Source: Pseudomonas sp.
GTDB taxonomy: Bacteria; Pseudomonadota; Gammaproteobacteria; Pseudomonadales; Pseudomonadaceae
NCBI GenBank assembly: GCA_003527165.1
Contig: DPSI01000310.1
Span: 1-13,148, forward strand
Length of the DNA: 13,148 nt
Direction of reading: 5' to 3'
Positions 1-7,786 of the stretch are shown here, one piece after another (position 1 is the first letter of the stretch; the number at the start of each line of letters is the position of its first letter). The position numbers and the translations under genes are program-made. A model generated the notes under the pieces. It was not told where the DNA came from, searched no databases, and saw only the letters and a list, made by a program, of their open reading frames with translations.

Positions 1-745
<745 letters not shown>

Positions 746-778
746 GCGGCTCCGGCCAATGCCGATTTGCGGCTTCGC

Positions 779-1447
779 TCAAAGCATCCCGCGCGCTTGC
801 AGAAGCGTCATGACCTGCTCGGCGAGCACTTCGGGTGGCGCTTCGCCGGCTGGCAGGCGTAACTCCGGTGCGCTCGGCGCCTCGTAACGGCTGCCAATGC
901 CGGTGAAGTTGGGCAATTGGCCGGCCCTCGCTTTGCGGTACAGGCCCTTGGGGTCGCGCGCTTCGCAGATTGCTAGAGAGGCGTCGACGAAGATCTCGAG
1001 GAATTCACCCGGCTCCATCAGTTCGCGGACCATCTGCCGCTCACTGCGGAACGGCGAGATGAAGCTGACCAGGGTGATCAGTCCGGCATCCACCATCAGC
1101 CGCGCAACTTCACCCACCCGCCGAATGTTTTCGATCCGATCGGCGTCGCTGAAGCCAAGATCGCGGTTGAGGCCATGACGCACGTTATCTCCATCCAGAA
1201 TCATGGTGCGTTTGCCCAACGTGTGAAGCCGCTGTTCGACCAGGTCCGCCACCGTTGATTTGCCGGCGCCGGACAGCCCGGTAAACCAGAGGACGCAGGG
1301 TTTCTGCCCGTTGACTGCGGCCCGCGCGGCCTTGTCCACTGTCATCGCATGCCGATAGAGGTGGGCGTTCGGCCTAGCCCCCGCCAGCGGCGTCTCAACG
1401 ATTCCTGGCGGTTCGGGCTGATGCAGCGGAGCGCTTGTATGGGCCAT
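779..1447 (-). CDS. cysC: Adenylylsulfate (APS) kinase, stand-alone CysC
   Basis: The enzyme phosphorylates adenosine 5'-phosphosulfate (APS) with ATP to make PAPS, the universal sulfuryl donor. The 222-aa protein has Walker A GLSGAGKS (residues 57-64), [10 protein letters not shown] (84-93), NIRRVGEVA (107-115), the FISPFRSER active-serine region (129-137) and [20 protein letters not shown], which cover a full CysC. It carries about 20 more residues than the E. coli enzyme, mostly at the N-terminus. The start at 1447 is preferred over an in-frame upstream one at 1510 because AGAGGA sits 5 bases before it. It is the last gene of the operon, 28 bp after the sulfotransferase stop. Pseudomonads usually carry CysC fused to CysN, so a separate copy beside a sulfotransferase suggests dedicated PAPS supply. 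No cysD or cysN is in the window. Confidence 0.95.
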   Translation of the reverse strand: MAHTSAPLHQPEPPGIVETPLAGARPNAHLYRHAMTVDKAARAAVNGQKPCVLWFTGLSGAGKSTVADLVEQRLHTLGKRTMILDGDNVRHGLNRDLGFSDADRIENIRRVGEVARLMVDAGLITLVSFISPFRSERQMVRELMEPGEFLEIFVDASLAICEARDPKGLYRKARAGQLPNFTGIGSRYEAPSAPELRLPAGEAPPEVLAEQVMTLLQARGML

Positions 1448-1475
1448 GTGGATCCTCTCGAAATGACTGCCTGAA

Positions 1476-2639
1476 TCAGCTGCTGGGAACGATGCCTTCG
1501 GCATAGCCAAAGCGGGCCGCTACCGGGCCGGTAATGGTGTGGATGGTTGCCAACTCTTCGTCACTGAATGCCGGCCGGTAATAGCCGGGTGCGTGCAGCC
1601 CGGCAGCAGCGGCTTCTAATGCCTCGACCGCAACGGGCAGGGCAGTGTGCTCGAATACCTGCTCCAACGTCGTCCGGGGCTCGCCGCACAGGGTTTCGTA
1701 GCGGACCACCAGACTGGCCTGGCGCAGCGAGGCATCGGCCGCCAATACATCGGCCACATGGTTGTAAATTGCCGCCCAGTAATGCGCCCAGCCTTCCACT
1801 TCGCGGCCCGAGCTCCAAAGCTCGGTGATTCGACGGGTCAGGGCGGTGTCGCCGGTATTGATGGCCCGGCGGTCGAGCCCGAACTCGTAATGACCGACTC
1901 GGCGCATATGGTCCAGGGCTCTGGGTTCTGACGTTTCGCCCGCTACGAACAGGCGATGCTGTTTGATCAGCGAAGCGATGTGCCAGACCGGGTCGCGGAT
2001 TGCCAGCACGAAGCGGGCATCAGGATAGAGACGGTGCAGGTATGCCAGCCGCACCAGGTTGTAGTTTCCCTTGGCGACGTAGCGCTGGCGTTTGCGCACC
2101 GCTAACAGTTTGCGCAGATGCTCGTCATAGAAGCGCTCGAACTCGGGATGGACGTCTTGCCGATGCATGACAGAGCTGTGTTGCGGATCATGGGCGTCGG
2201 GGAAAAAAGCCATCCACAGCACTTCCTCGAAGGCCTCTGGGCTCTGCGAGGTGATGCTGATGCCGTCTTGATGGGCGCGCTCTTTTGCGACTTCCGTTGC
2301 ACGCGGCACCATGCCCAACCAGCGGTTCCACCAGTAGGGCGTCAGCACCGGCGGATAATCTATGTAGCGATGGCTGGCCACCTGTGGGTGCGCGGCCAGC
2401 TGCTCGAGCAGCACGGTGGTGCCCGAACGGGCCAGTCCGGCGACGAAGACCGGTCGATCCACGCGTACATCGGCTATAACGTCGGCTACCGTTCGGGTCT
2501 CCAGATTGCCGAGCCGGATCCATAAACGCGGGTTGCGATGAATCCAGCCGCTGAGTAGATGCATCCAGGTCGGTACATCAAAGCCGGGATCGGTGGCGAC
2601 CCCGCTCTCGGCGGTGCTGGCAATGTTTGAATCATTCAT
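1476..2639 (-). CDS. PAPS-dependent sulfotransferase family protein
   Basis: This is a 387-aa member of the P-loop-like sulfotransferase fold (Sulfotransfer_1/_3 type), predicted to move a sulfuryl group from PAPS to an acceptor hydroxyl or amine. The 5'-phosphosulfate-binding loop reads [12 protein letters not shown] (residues 64-75). The 3'-phosphate-binding segment reads [16 protein letters not shown] (209-224), with Arg215 and Ser223 in the expected places. No signal peptide is seen, so it should be cytosolic, where PAPS is. The ATG at 2639 overlaps the upstream gene's stop in an ATGA (2639-2636), which fixes the start and suggests translational coupling. Longer starts at up to 2831 would lie inside the previous gene. 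With APS kinase directly downstream it should have its own donor supply. The acceptor cannot be read from sequence; lipid, polysaccharide or a small molecule are all open. Confidence 0.9.
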   Translation of the reverse strand: MNDSNIASTAESGVATDPGFDVPTWMHLLSGWIHRNPRLWIRLGNLETRTVADVIADVRVDRPVFVAGLARSGTTVLLEQLAAHPQVASHRYIDYPPVLTPYWWNRWLGMVPRATEVAKERAHQDGISITSQSPEAFEEVLWMAFFPDAHDPQHSSVMHRQDVHPEFERFYDEHLRKLLAVRKRQRYVAKGNYNLVRLAYLHRLYPDARFVLAIRDPVWHIASLIKQHRLFVAGETSEPRALDHMRRVGHYEFGLDRRAINTGDTALTRRITELWSSGREVEGWAHYWAAIYNHVADVLAADASLRQASLVVRYETLCGEPRTTLEQVFEHTALPVAVEALEAAAAGLHAPGYYRPAFSDEELATIHTITGPVAARFGYAEGIVPSS

Positions 2640-3352
2640 TCCACATGCGCCCAGCGATACGTGAGCAGGGATACCAGCGCCATGATCGGTAGCAGGATGG
2701 CCAGCCATGAGCGCATCCAGGGCGGTCCGAAGGGCAGGTAGGCGCGCTGTGGCAAGCCGATACTGACCCGTTCCAGACCGGTTTCGCCGGGCAGATAACC
2801 CAGTGGGTTGGCGACCAGCCAATTCCACCACTGGCGTCGTTCAATGACCGGGATCGGCGCGGTTAGCGCGATTTCCACCAGCTCACTGCCCGCGATACCG
2901 ATACGGACCAACGGAATATCGCTGTCTGTGATCCACTCCGTGAAGTCCGGCTCGGGCTCCACCATCATCGTTGGGGGCTCGTCTCGGTCCGGGTAATCAT
3001 AGCTGTAGGTATGATCGATCCAGGTCAGCAGCGCCAGCAGCGGCAACATCGAGAACAGAGTAGGTATCAGCACCAGGCCAATATGGCGGAAAGCGGCGCT
3101 GAACTGGCCACGAATCAAGGGGCCGGCCTCGGCGATCTCGCCGTCGAACTCGCTTAGCCGTCGACGCGCTTCCCGGGCTTCTCGCTTGGCCTGCCCGATA
3201 CGCGCCTGTGGCGAGATCAGCCGATACAGCAACAGCGTGCCGGCGCCGGCCATGATCGCCCAGATAATCAGCCGCGCGCCGGCGGGCAACAGTGATGCCA
3301 TCAAGCTATCGATTGCGCCGAACAGCGGCCCGGGCAGGTCCAGTATTCCCAT
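2636..3352 (-). CDS. Membrane protein resembling DUF106/EMC3 (Oxa1 superfamily), unknown function
   Basis: This 238-aa protein has a proline-flanked amphipathic start (GPLFGAIDSLMASLLPAG, residues 8-25) and a first transmembrane helix at about 27-46. A charged, coiled-coil-like stretch follows (QAKREAREARRRLSEFDGEI, 54-73), then a hydrophobic segment at 91-112 (GLVLIPTLFSMLPLLALLTW). A soluble domain of about 100 residues comes next (113-213), and a last helix sits at 215-233. The order helix, coiled coil, helix with an IPTLFSMLP-like second segment recalls archaeal DUF106 and eukaryotic EMC3/TMCO1 insertases, but the large loop before the last helix is unusual. This family link is by eye and tentative. 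The ATG at 3352 has GGAGGA 6 bases upstream; an in-frame TTG at 3370 would bury that site. The gene is translationally coupled to the sulfotransferase. It might anchor or insert partners of the pathway. Confidence 0.85.
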   Translation of the reverse strand: MGILDLPGPLFGAIDSLMASLLPAGARLIIWAIMAGAGTLLLYRLISPQARIGQAKREAREARRRLSEFDGEIAEAGPLIRGQFSAAFRHIGLVLIPTLFSMLPLLALLTWIDHTYSYDYPDRDEPPTMMVEPEPDFTEWITDSDIPLVRIGIAGSELVEIALTAPIPVIERRQWWNWLVANPLGYLPGETGLERVSIGLPQRAYLPFGPPWMRSWLAILLPIMALVSLLTYRWAHVE

Positions 3353-3393
3353 GACGATTCCTCCATTCAACGAGCCGCTTGGCTGCTACATCG

Positions 3394-3431
3394 CTTGGCC
3401 CGGGGTTCAGGTTGTACCGTTCCCCGGCAAG
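3394..3431. repeat. Imperfect inverted repeat in the gap between two operon genes
   Basis: In the 100-bp gap (3353-3452) the left arm CTTGgcCCGGGG (3394-3405) pairs with CCCCGGCAAG (3422-3431), leaving a 2-base bulge and a loop of 16 bases. There is no T-run on the downstream minus-strand side, so it is not a standard terminator. It could be an mRNA-processing or attenuation hairpin separating the two upstream membrane genes from the three downstream ones. The pairing is visible in the sequence; the role is a guess. Confidence 0.4.
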
Positions 3432-3452
3432 TAAGGTCGGCTGTCATCCAGG

Positions 3453-3743
3453 TCAGGAAAGCGAGGAATCCTTGTTGCGCTTGGGCTCGATGGTCGGCGT
3501 TACGGAGCCATCGGAATGCTCGGCAGCGGCGACCTGCTCCGCCTTGCGCCGCCGACGCATGCGGCGGATCGGCCACATCACTACATAGAAGATGGCGACC
3601 CCTACTGCCGCCACCAGACCCCACAATGCCGCCAGTAGACCCAGCCCTGCACCGGGACCGACATAAGCGTGGGCCGCCAGCGGCAAAGCGCTGGCGGCCA
3701 GGAGGAAAAACGTAGCGCTGTTTCGGATGTGCTGTGAATTCAT
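3453..3743 (-). CDS. Small YVGPGAG membrane protein, unknown function
   Basis: This is a 96-aa protein. A signal-like N-terminus ends at AAHA (residues 23-26) and is followed by YVGPGAGLGLLAALWGL (27-43). One membrane helix runs to about residue 58, then comes a very basic stretch RRMRRRRK (60-67) and a polar tail. If the signal is cut, the Tyr-Val-Gly-Pro-Gly-Ala-Gly motif would be the extracytoplasmic N-terminus, with the basic tail in the cytosol. The ATG at 3743 is chosen because AGGTGA lies 5 bases upstream. A GTG at 3752 would overlap the previous stop by 4 bases and add only three residues. Its place right after the arylsulfotransferase-like gene suggests a partner role. I know of no assigned function for this motif. 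Confidence 0.85.
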   Translation of the reverse strand: MNSQHIRNSATFFLLAASALPLAAHAYVGPGAGLGLLAALWGLVAAVGVAIFYVVMWPIRRMRRRRKAEQVAAAEHSDGSVTPTIEPKRNKDSSLS

Positions 3744-3748
3744 GTCGT

Positions 3749-5089
3749 TCACCTGCTCAGCGACTGATCGATAACGGCGCGGAATTCCGCGTCGAGCGTT
3801 TCGTAAGCGATCCGTTGCCCAGATGAGACGATGGGAATAAAGGCTTCGTTATCACCGCCCCGAACCGGGTTGATGAACTCCCAGACGATGTTTCCTTCCC
3901 GAGTGACCTCGAACAGACGACCACCATCGGATTCGGTAATGATGCGATTGCCGTTCGGCAGTGTTTCCGCAGAGCTGCGGACATAACTTTCAAAGGGCTG
4001 TTCATCGTTTCCTTCGTAACTCCAGACCACCTCGTGCGTGCTCGGGTTCACTTCCAGTACCCGGGAAATGTTCGCTTCCCGATAGTTGGCCGCATTATCG
4101 AAGATAGTGAAATTGCCGTTTGGCAGCACCCTGGCGTCGTGTTGGACCAGCCAGGGCCCCGTGCTGGCCCAGGTCACGGCGCTCAGCTCCGGGTCCACCA
4201 GCGCGATGGTGCTGATATTGCGGAACGATATGAGCACCTGCCCGGAGCGACCATTGGCCGGAGCGAAGGCGGCGGTTTGCTGATCGTCGAGAAAATGCAC
4301 GCTGTTGGCGTGCAGCGGATCGCCAGTGGCGTAGCTCGGCGTCTGGTAAAGCGGTTCGGCGAAGCGCGAAGCGAGAAAGGCCTGAGACAGCGCGACCTTA
4401 TTCAGCTCCTTGCCGCTTTCGAGGTCCAGCACCACCAGGAAATCATCCAGCCATGGGCGCTCGAGGCCCCGCAAACCGGGGATATCCTCCTCGGTAAAAT
4501 CGTGGGTGAGGGTGACCACGCGGCCGTCCGGCGTCAGGTGCAAATCATGATGGGCGGCGCCGTGGTAAGCCCAGACAAGCTTCGAATCACGGTCGATGCG
4601 GATCAGGCCATAGCCCCAAGGGGTGTCGTTATCGGCGGTGATCACCACCAGCAAGTCCCCGTTGGGTAGCAAGCGGACCTTGTCCCAGTAGATTCTGTCC
4701 TCGGGTCTTGGCTTGCGACCGACCGGGCTTTGCTTCCAGATGTCATGATAGGGCAGCTCCCAGCGATGGACGACGTGGCCCTGCAGGTCGACTAGGTGGG
4801 CGTAACTACCGTCGCCCGAGGTATAGAGCGTCAGCCCCTCGAAAGCGCCTTGTGAATCGTGGAGGGTCACGCCCCGCTCTTGACGCCGTGCTTGTCGCCA
4901 CAGGTGCGTCTCGGTGTAGAGATCGGTCTCGGTGAGCTGAGCCAGAGCGGCATGACCCGCCTTGTACGCATCGTTCAGATAGCGATAGGGGAAGCTCTGG
5001 GAAAGGACAACCAGCGCCCCGCCGACAAAGGCGATGAACGCAATGGCAAGGATGAATACGGCAAAACCGGCACGATCTGCCTTGTCCAT
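3749..5089 (-). CDS. Membrane-anchored arylsulfotransferase (ASST)-like protein
   Basis: This 446-aa protein has an N-terminal membrane anchor (residues 8-30), after which the chain should lie in the periplasm. The rest is built of propeller-like repeats with the recurring pattern LPNG or TPDG followed by a beta strand: LLPNGDLLVVI (140-150), LTPDGRVVTL (185-194), VLPNGNFTIFDN (321-332), TLPNGNRIITES (377-388). Histidine-bearing motifs HHDLHL (180-185), DPLHANSVHF (258-267) and QHDARVLPNGN (316-326) fit the arylsulfotransferase family (Arylsulfotran_2 type). Characterised ASSTs move sulfuryl groups between phenols without PAPS through a histidine intermediate; whether this one is catalytic is not known. 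The ATG at 5089 follows an AGGGGGG Shine-Dalgarno; a longer frame to 5179 has no such site. It is the first gene of the operon. Confidence 0.88.
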   Translation of the reverse strand: MDKADRAGFAVFILAIAFIAFVGGALVVLSQSFPYRYLNDAYKAGHAALAQLTETDLYTETHLWRQARRQERGVTLHDSQGAFEGLTLYTSGDGSYAHLVDLQGHVVHRWELPYHDIWKQSPVGRKPRPEDRIYWDKVRLLPNGDLLVVITADNDTPWGYGLIRIDRDSKLVWAYHGAAHHDLHLTPDGRVVTLTHDFTEEDIPGLRGLERPWLDDFLVVLDLESGKELNKVALSQAFLASRFAEPLYQTPSYATGDPLHANSVHFLDDQQTAAFAPANGRSGQVLISFRNISTIALVDPELSAVTWASTGPWLVQHDARVLPNGNFTIFDNAANYREANISRVLEVNPSTHEVVWSYEGNDEQPFESYVRSSAETLPNGNRIITESDGGRLFEVTREGNIVWEFINPVRGGDNEAFIPIVSSGQRIAYETLDAEFRAVIDQSLSR

Positions 5090-5453
5090 GAACCCCCCTG
5101 ACTGGCTGATGATAGTGATCTTGAGCCTGACCGCATTGGCTACCGAAACGGTAAAGCTGCGTGTTGAGACTCGGATCACCAGGCCAAGGTTCGGCAGTTG
5201 GACCTATGAAAAGGTGGCAATAGGTTACAGCGAGGCCAAAGCCGTGCCGCGCTAGAGGACGGCCTGAGCAGTGGTCTGCGCCGCAGAGAAACTACGCGAA
5301 CACTAGCCGGACGCCCTTAAATGTCACGCTTACAACGTGTTGCCACATCAGTTTTTCCAAGCAACAGCCACTTTCGTGCGACTGGCACTGGCTAGCGAAT
5401 GCGAGGGCTTGTATAAACGGCGCATTCCTGACGACTGTAGAAGGGGGACTGTC
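5090..5453. other. 364-bp divergent intergenic region
   Basis: No gene is supported here. It separates the start of the minus-strand sulfation operon from the plus-strand SMI1/KNR4 gene, so it should hold both promoters. Visible items are a TATCAT -10-like hexamer for the operon (minus strand, 5113-5108) without a convincing -35, a short inverted repeat TACCGAAACGGTA (5141-5153), and a TATAAA -10-like hexamer (5412-5417) ahead of the SMI1 gene, also without a good -35. Nothing else stands out. Confidence 0.5.
5141..5153. repeat. Short inverted repeat TACCG-AAA-CGGTA, possible operator
   Basis: Five-base perfect arms flank a 3-base spacer, 52 bp upstream of the ATG of the arylsulfotransferase-like gene. 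That distance suits a regulator-binding site for the operon, but a repeat this short can arise by chance and matches no operator I recognise. Confidence 0.25.
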
Positions 5454-5861
5454 ATGGAAGAAGTGATCGAGCAACTGCGTGAACTCAACGAACCGGTACC
5501 GGTGCCGCTGGAACTGCCAGACGATGACCGTCTGGTCGAGGTCGAGGAAGAGTTGCTGATCAACTTGCCGTTCGGCCTGCGTGAGTTTCTGCTGACGGTC
5601 AGCGATGTCGTCTATGGCCGGCTGGAGCCGGTGACCGCCGCCGATCCACAATCGCACACCTATCTTCCGGAAGTGGCCGCCAATGCCTGGGACGCGGGGG
5701 TGGCTCGGGATCTTCTGCCGATCTGCCAGGACGGGCCCGACTACTATGTGGTCGATCTGGAAGGCGAGGTCATGTTGTTCGATGGCGACGAGCATGAGCT
5801 CACCGATGAGAGCTGGGAGACCGTATGGCACTGGGTGCGCGACGTCTGGCTGGAAAGTTGA
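5454..5861 (+). CDS. SMI1/KNR4 family protein
   Basis: This 135-aa acidic cytosolic protein fits the SMI1/KNR4 (SUKH) fold. An N-terminal helical part includes EVEEELLINLPFGLREFLL (residues 29-47), followed by the strand-rich core around DLLPICQDGPDYYVVDLEGEVMLFDGDEHEL and a Trp-rich C-terminal helix (SWETVWHWVRDVWL). SUKH proteins include immunity proteins and scaffolds, but no toxin gene is next to this one, so a housekeeping role is more likely. The ATG at 5454 has AAGGGGG about 6 bases upstream; an earlier in-frame start near 5337 lacks support. An 88-bp gap separates it from the DUF3301 gene, possibly as one transcript. Confidence 0.85.
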   Translation: MEEVIEQLRELNEPVPVPLELPDDDRLVEVEEELLINLPFGLREFLLTVSDVVYGRLEPVTAADPQSHTYLPEVAANAWDAGVARDLLPICQDGPDYYVVDLEGEVMLFDGDEHELTDESWETVWHWVRDVWLES

Positions 5862-5949
5862 GCAGCTTGGTCAGGCATGTTAGATGCGCGCCGGAGGCGT
5901 TGCGTCAGCTTTTACCGGTCGCTGTTCGCAGCAATGAGATTCAAGCCTC

Positions 5950-6324
5950 GTGGTGACGCTCGGCAATCTGTTCGTTTTCCTGCTGCTGATGGCGACTGCC
6001 GCCTGGCTCTGGCATGCCCACGGGATTCGTGAGCGCGCGCTGGCATCGGTACGGCGCCACTGCACGAAGATGGAGGTCGAGCTGCTCGACGGCAACGTCG
6101 CGTTTCGCCGCCTGGGTCTGGTTCGCGACGCGCGCGGTCAGCGGCGCTTCGCTCGGATCTACGGCTTCGAGTTCACCGTCACGGGAGAGCAGCGTCATCA
6201 GGGCAGCATCGTCATGTTCGGCGCTCGACCAGGGGCGATCGAATTGGACGCTCATCCTTTTCAGGCGCGACCGGAGCAGGGGCGCGTGATTCAGATGGAC
6301 GACTGGCGCCGCCGCGACGATTGA
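5950..6324 (+). CDS. DUF3301 domain-containing protein
   Basis: This 124-aa protein has one N-terminal membrane helix (about residues 4-22, NLFVFLLLMATAAWLWHAHG), then the DUF3301-type body: RERALASVRRHC, VELLDGNVAFRRLG, RRFARIYGFEFTVTGEQRHQGSIVMFG and AIELDAHPF. Its function is unknown. It starts with GTG; tandem GTG codons at 5950 and 5953 make the exact start uncertain. An in-frame stop at 5935-5937 rules out a longer form, and the Shine-Dalgarno is weak. It is convergent with the CobW-type gene with only 6 bp between stops. Confidence 0.88.
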   Translation: MVTLGNLFVFLLLMATAAWLWHAHGIRERALASVRRHCTKMEVELLDGNVAFRRLGLVRDARGQRRFARIYGFEFTVTGEQRHQGSIVMFGARPGAIELDAHPFQARPEQGRVIQMDDWRRRDD

Positions 6325-6330
6325 GCTGCG

Positions 6331-7296
6331 CTAGAGCCGACAGGCCATCATTCCCGCCTTCAGCGGCGCTTCGTCCCGCGGTTCCTTGAAGATCAGTTCG
6401 AGTCTCGAATCCTTTCGCCATTCGCTGGGCATGAACACGAGCGACTCGCCAGTCAGCGCGTTGGCCGAGCACCAGCCGTCGGGCCCGTGCAGCACCAGCT
6501 TCGCTCGACGCCAGTCCAGGCTGTCGAGCCATTGGCCGATGCGTTGCAGATCGAAACGCTGGCTCGGGTGCCAGCGCCAGCCGATGCTCCAGCCGTCTGC
6601 GTTTCCCTGGGTCTGGCAGAAGGGCTGTTGCGGATCCAGCCAGACGCCACCGGCTATTCCAACAGCGGTGGGCAAGGGTGCTTGAATACCGTGGGGAAGT
6701 CCGGCTCGTGCATCGATGCCCGGCAGCTCGGCGATCGGTAAGTCGCTATGATGTGTCCAGCGCAGGGGCAATGGCGGCAACCGCGCGCTGACACGCTGGC
6801 GCTCCGCCTGATCCAGCCGCTCGCTTTTGTTCAACAGCAACAAGCCACTGTGCGGTAGCGCCTGCTGCTGGGTCGGTGGCAGTGCTTCGCCACGCGCAAG
6901 GGCTATTGCGTCGAGCACGCAAATGCACGGCTGCAAGGCGAGAACGCCCTGCCAGGGTGGCGCGCCAAGTTGCGCGAGTAGCTCGGCCGGATGGCCCAGA
7001 CCAGAGGGTTCAATCAGCAGCCGATCCGGCTTCGTCTTGCGTAACAATCGGCTCAAGCCGACCTGAAACGGAACGCCATTTACGCAACATAGACAGCCGC
7101 CGGCGACTTCCGCTAGGCCGATGCCCGTCTCATCAATGCTCAGCAGTGCGGCGTCGAGCCCGATCTGGCCGAACTCGTTGATCAGCACCGCCCAGCGTTC
7201 GTCCGCAGGCTTCTGCGCCAGTAGTGAGCGAATCAGGCTGGTTTTGCCGGCGCCAAGCGGGCCACAGATCACATGGGTAGGTATTTCAGTCAGCAT
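6331..7296 (-). CDS. CobW/COG0523-family GTPase (putative metal chaperone)
   Basis: This 321-aa G3E P-loop GTPase has Walker A GPLGAGKT (residues 12-19), INEFGQIGLDA (39-49), the metal-site motif GGCLCC with CxCC at 68-71, and the Walker B/switch segment LLIEPSGLGHPAE (93-105). The guanine-specificity motif appears as NKSE (156-159) instead of NKxD. A C-terminal CobW_C-like domain follows (WRAKLVLHGPDGW, RLELIF). Relatives bind Zn or Co and deliver metal to client proteins in the cytosol; the client here is unknown. No Zur-like palindrome is seen upstream. The start at 7296 (MLTEIPTHVICG) fits the family N-terminus. An in-frame ATG at 7350 would add 18 low-complexity residues; neither start has a good Shine-Dalgarno. 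Confidence 0.9.
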   Translation of the reverse strand: MLTEIPTHVICGPLGAGKTSLIRSLLAQKPADERWAVLINEFGQIGLDAALLSIDETGIGLAEVAGGCLCCVNGVPFQVGLSRLLRKTKPDRLLIEPSGLGHPAELLAQLGAPPWQGVLALQPCICVLDAIALARGEALPPTQQQALPHSGLLLLNKSERLDQAERQRVSARLPPLPLRWTHHSDLPIAELPGIDARAGLPHGIQAPLPTAVGIAGGVWLDPQQPFCQTQGNADGWSIGWRWHPSQRFDLQRIGQWLDSLDWRRAKLVLHGPDGWCSANALTGESLVFMPSEWRKDSRLELIFKEPRDEAPLKAGMMACRL

Positions 7297-7387
7297 AGGG
7301 CCATGGTGCGCATTCGGCGGCTGGGTTGGAAGCGATTTCAAGGCCTGCATGCTAGAGTCGCGGCGATAGATTCAAAGGTGCAGTTCG

Positions 7388-7744
7388 ATGCGGTCAATGT
7401 GTTTTCTGCTGTTGTTTTTAGGCGCTGCCGGTCAGGCGTGGGCCGAGGGTTGTGTTGTACATAGCCAGGATGAGCGAATCGAGGTGAAGCTTTGCCAGCA
7501 GAATCGCAGCATTCCGGCCGAGTTGTTCCGATCCGGCTTCTGTCAGCCCGAGCTCAAGGGGCAGGAAGTCGAAGTCACGTTCGTCGAGCAGTGCCCCACC
7601 GGGGCCTTTGGCGTCTGCCGCAACGCCCAAGTCTCCAACATGCCTTATCGTCAGGATATTCATTATTACGGCGTCGCCAGTGATGCTCGTTTCCTTCAGC
7701 CCGCCTGCGAACAGGCCAGCGGGGGTGAATGGATCACCGAATAG
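7388..7744 (+). CDS. Small secreted cysteine-rich protein, unknown function
   Basis: This 118-aa product has a clear signal peptide (MRSMCFLLLFLGAAGQAWA, cut after residue 19). The mature part of about 99 residues has six cysteines at 22, 36, 52, 69, 77 and 107, enough for three disulfide bonds in the periplasm. AAAGGTG sits about 7 bases before the ATG. I recognise no family. It is divergent from the CobW-type gene, with a shared upstream region of 91 bp (37 bp if the longer CobW start is used), and convergent with the DUF3617 gene. Confidence 0.8.
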   Translation: MRSMCFLLLFLGAAGQAWAEGCVVHSQDERIEVKLCQQNRSIPAELFRSGFCQPELKGQEVEVTFVEQCPTGAFGVCRNAQVSNMPYRQDIHYYGVASDARFLQPACEQASGGEWITE

Positions 7745-7765
7745 AGCCGTCACTCGCTTCATGAA

Positions 7766-7781
7766 GGTTCCACGTGAAACC
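7766..7781. promoter_or_regulatory. parS-like palindrome (possible ParB binding site)
   Basis: The 16-mer GGTTCCACGTGAAACC matches the bacterial parS consensus TGTTNCACGTGNAACA at every position except the first and last, and those two changes are themselves symmetric (G and C). It sits in the 42-bp gap between two convergent genes. glmS-linked regions of pseudomonads lie near oriC, where parS sites cluster. ParB binding is inferred; chance occurrence or an E-box-like regulator site remains possible. Confidence 0.55.
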
Positions 7782-7786
7782 TGACG

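Noticed and set aside
5383..5397. TGGCAC resembling the -24 half of a sigma-54 promoter before the SMI1 gene
   Set aside because: At the correct spacing the -12 half reads AGCG, not TTGC, so the site does not fit.
5292..5831. A 179-codon minus-strand open frame over the SMI1/KNR4 gene
   Set aside because: The plus-strand frame has a good Shine-Dalgarno and a family match; this one has neither.
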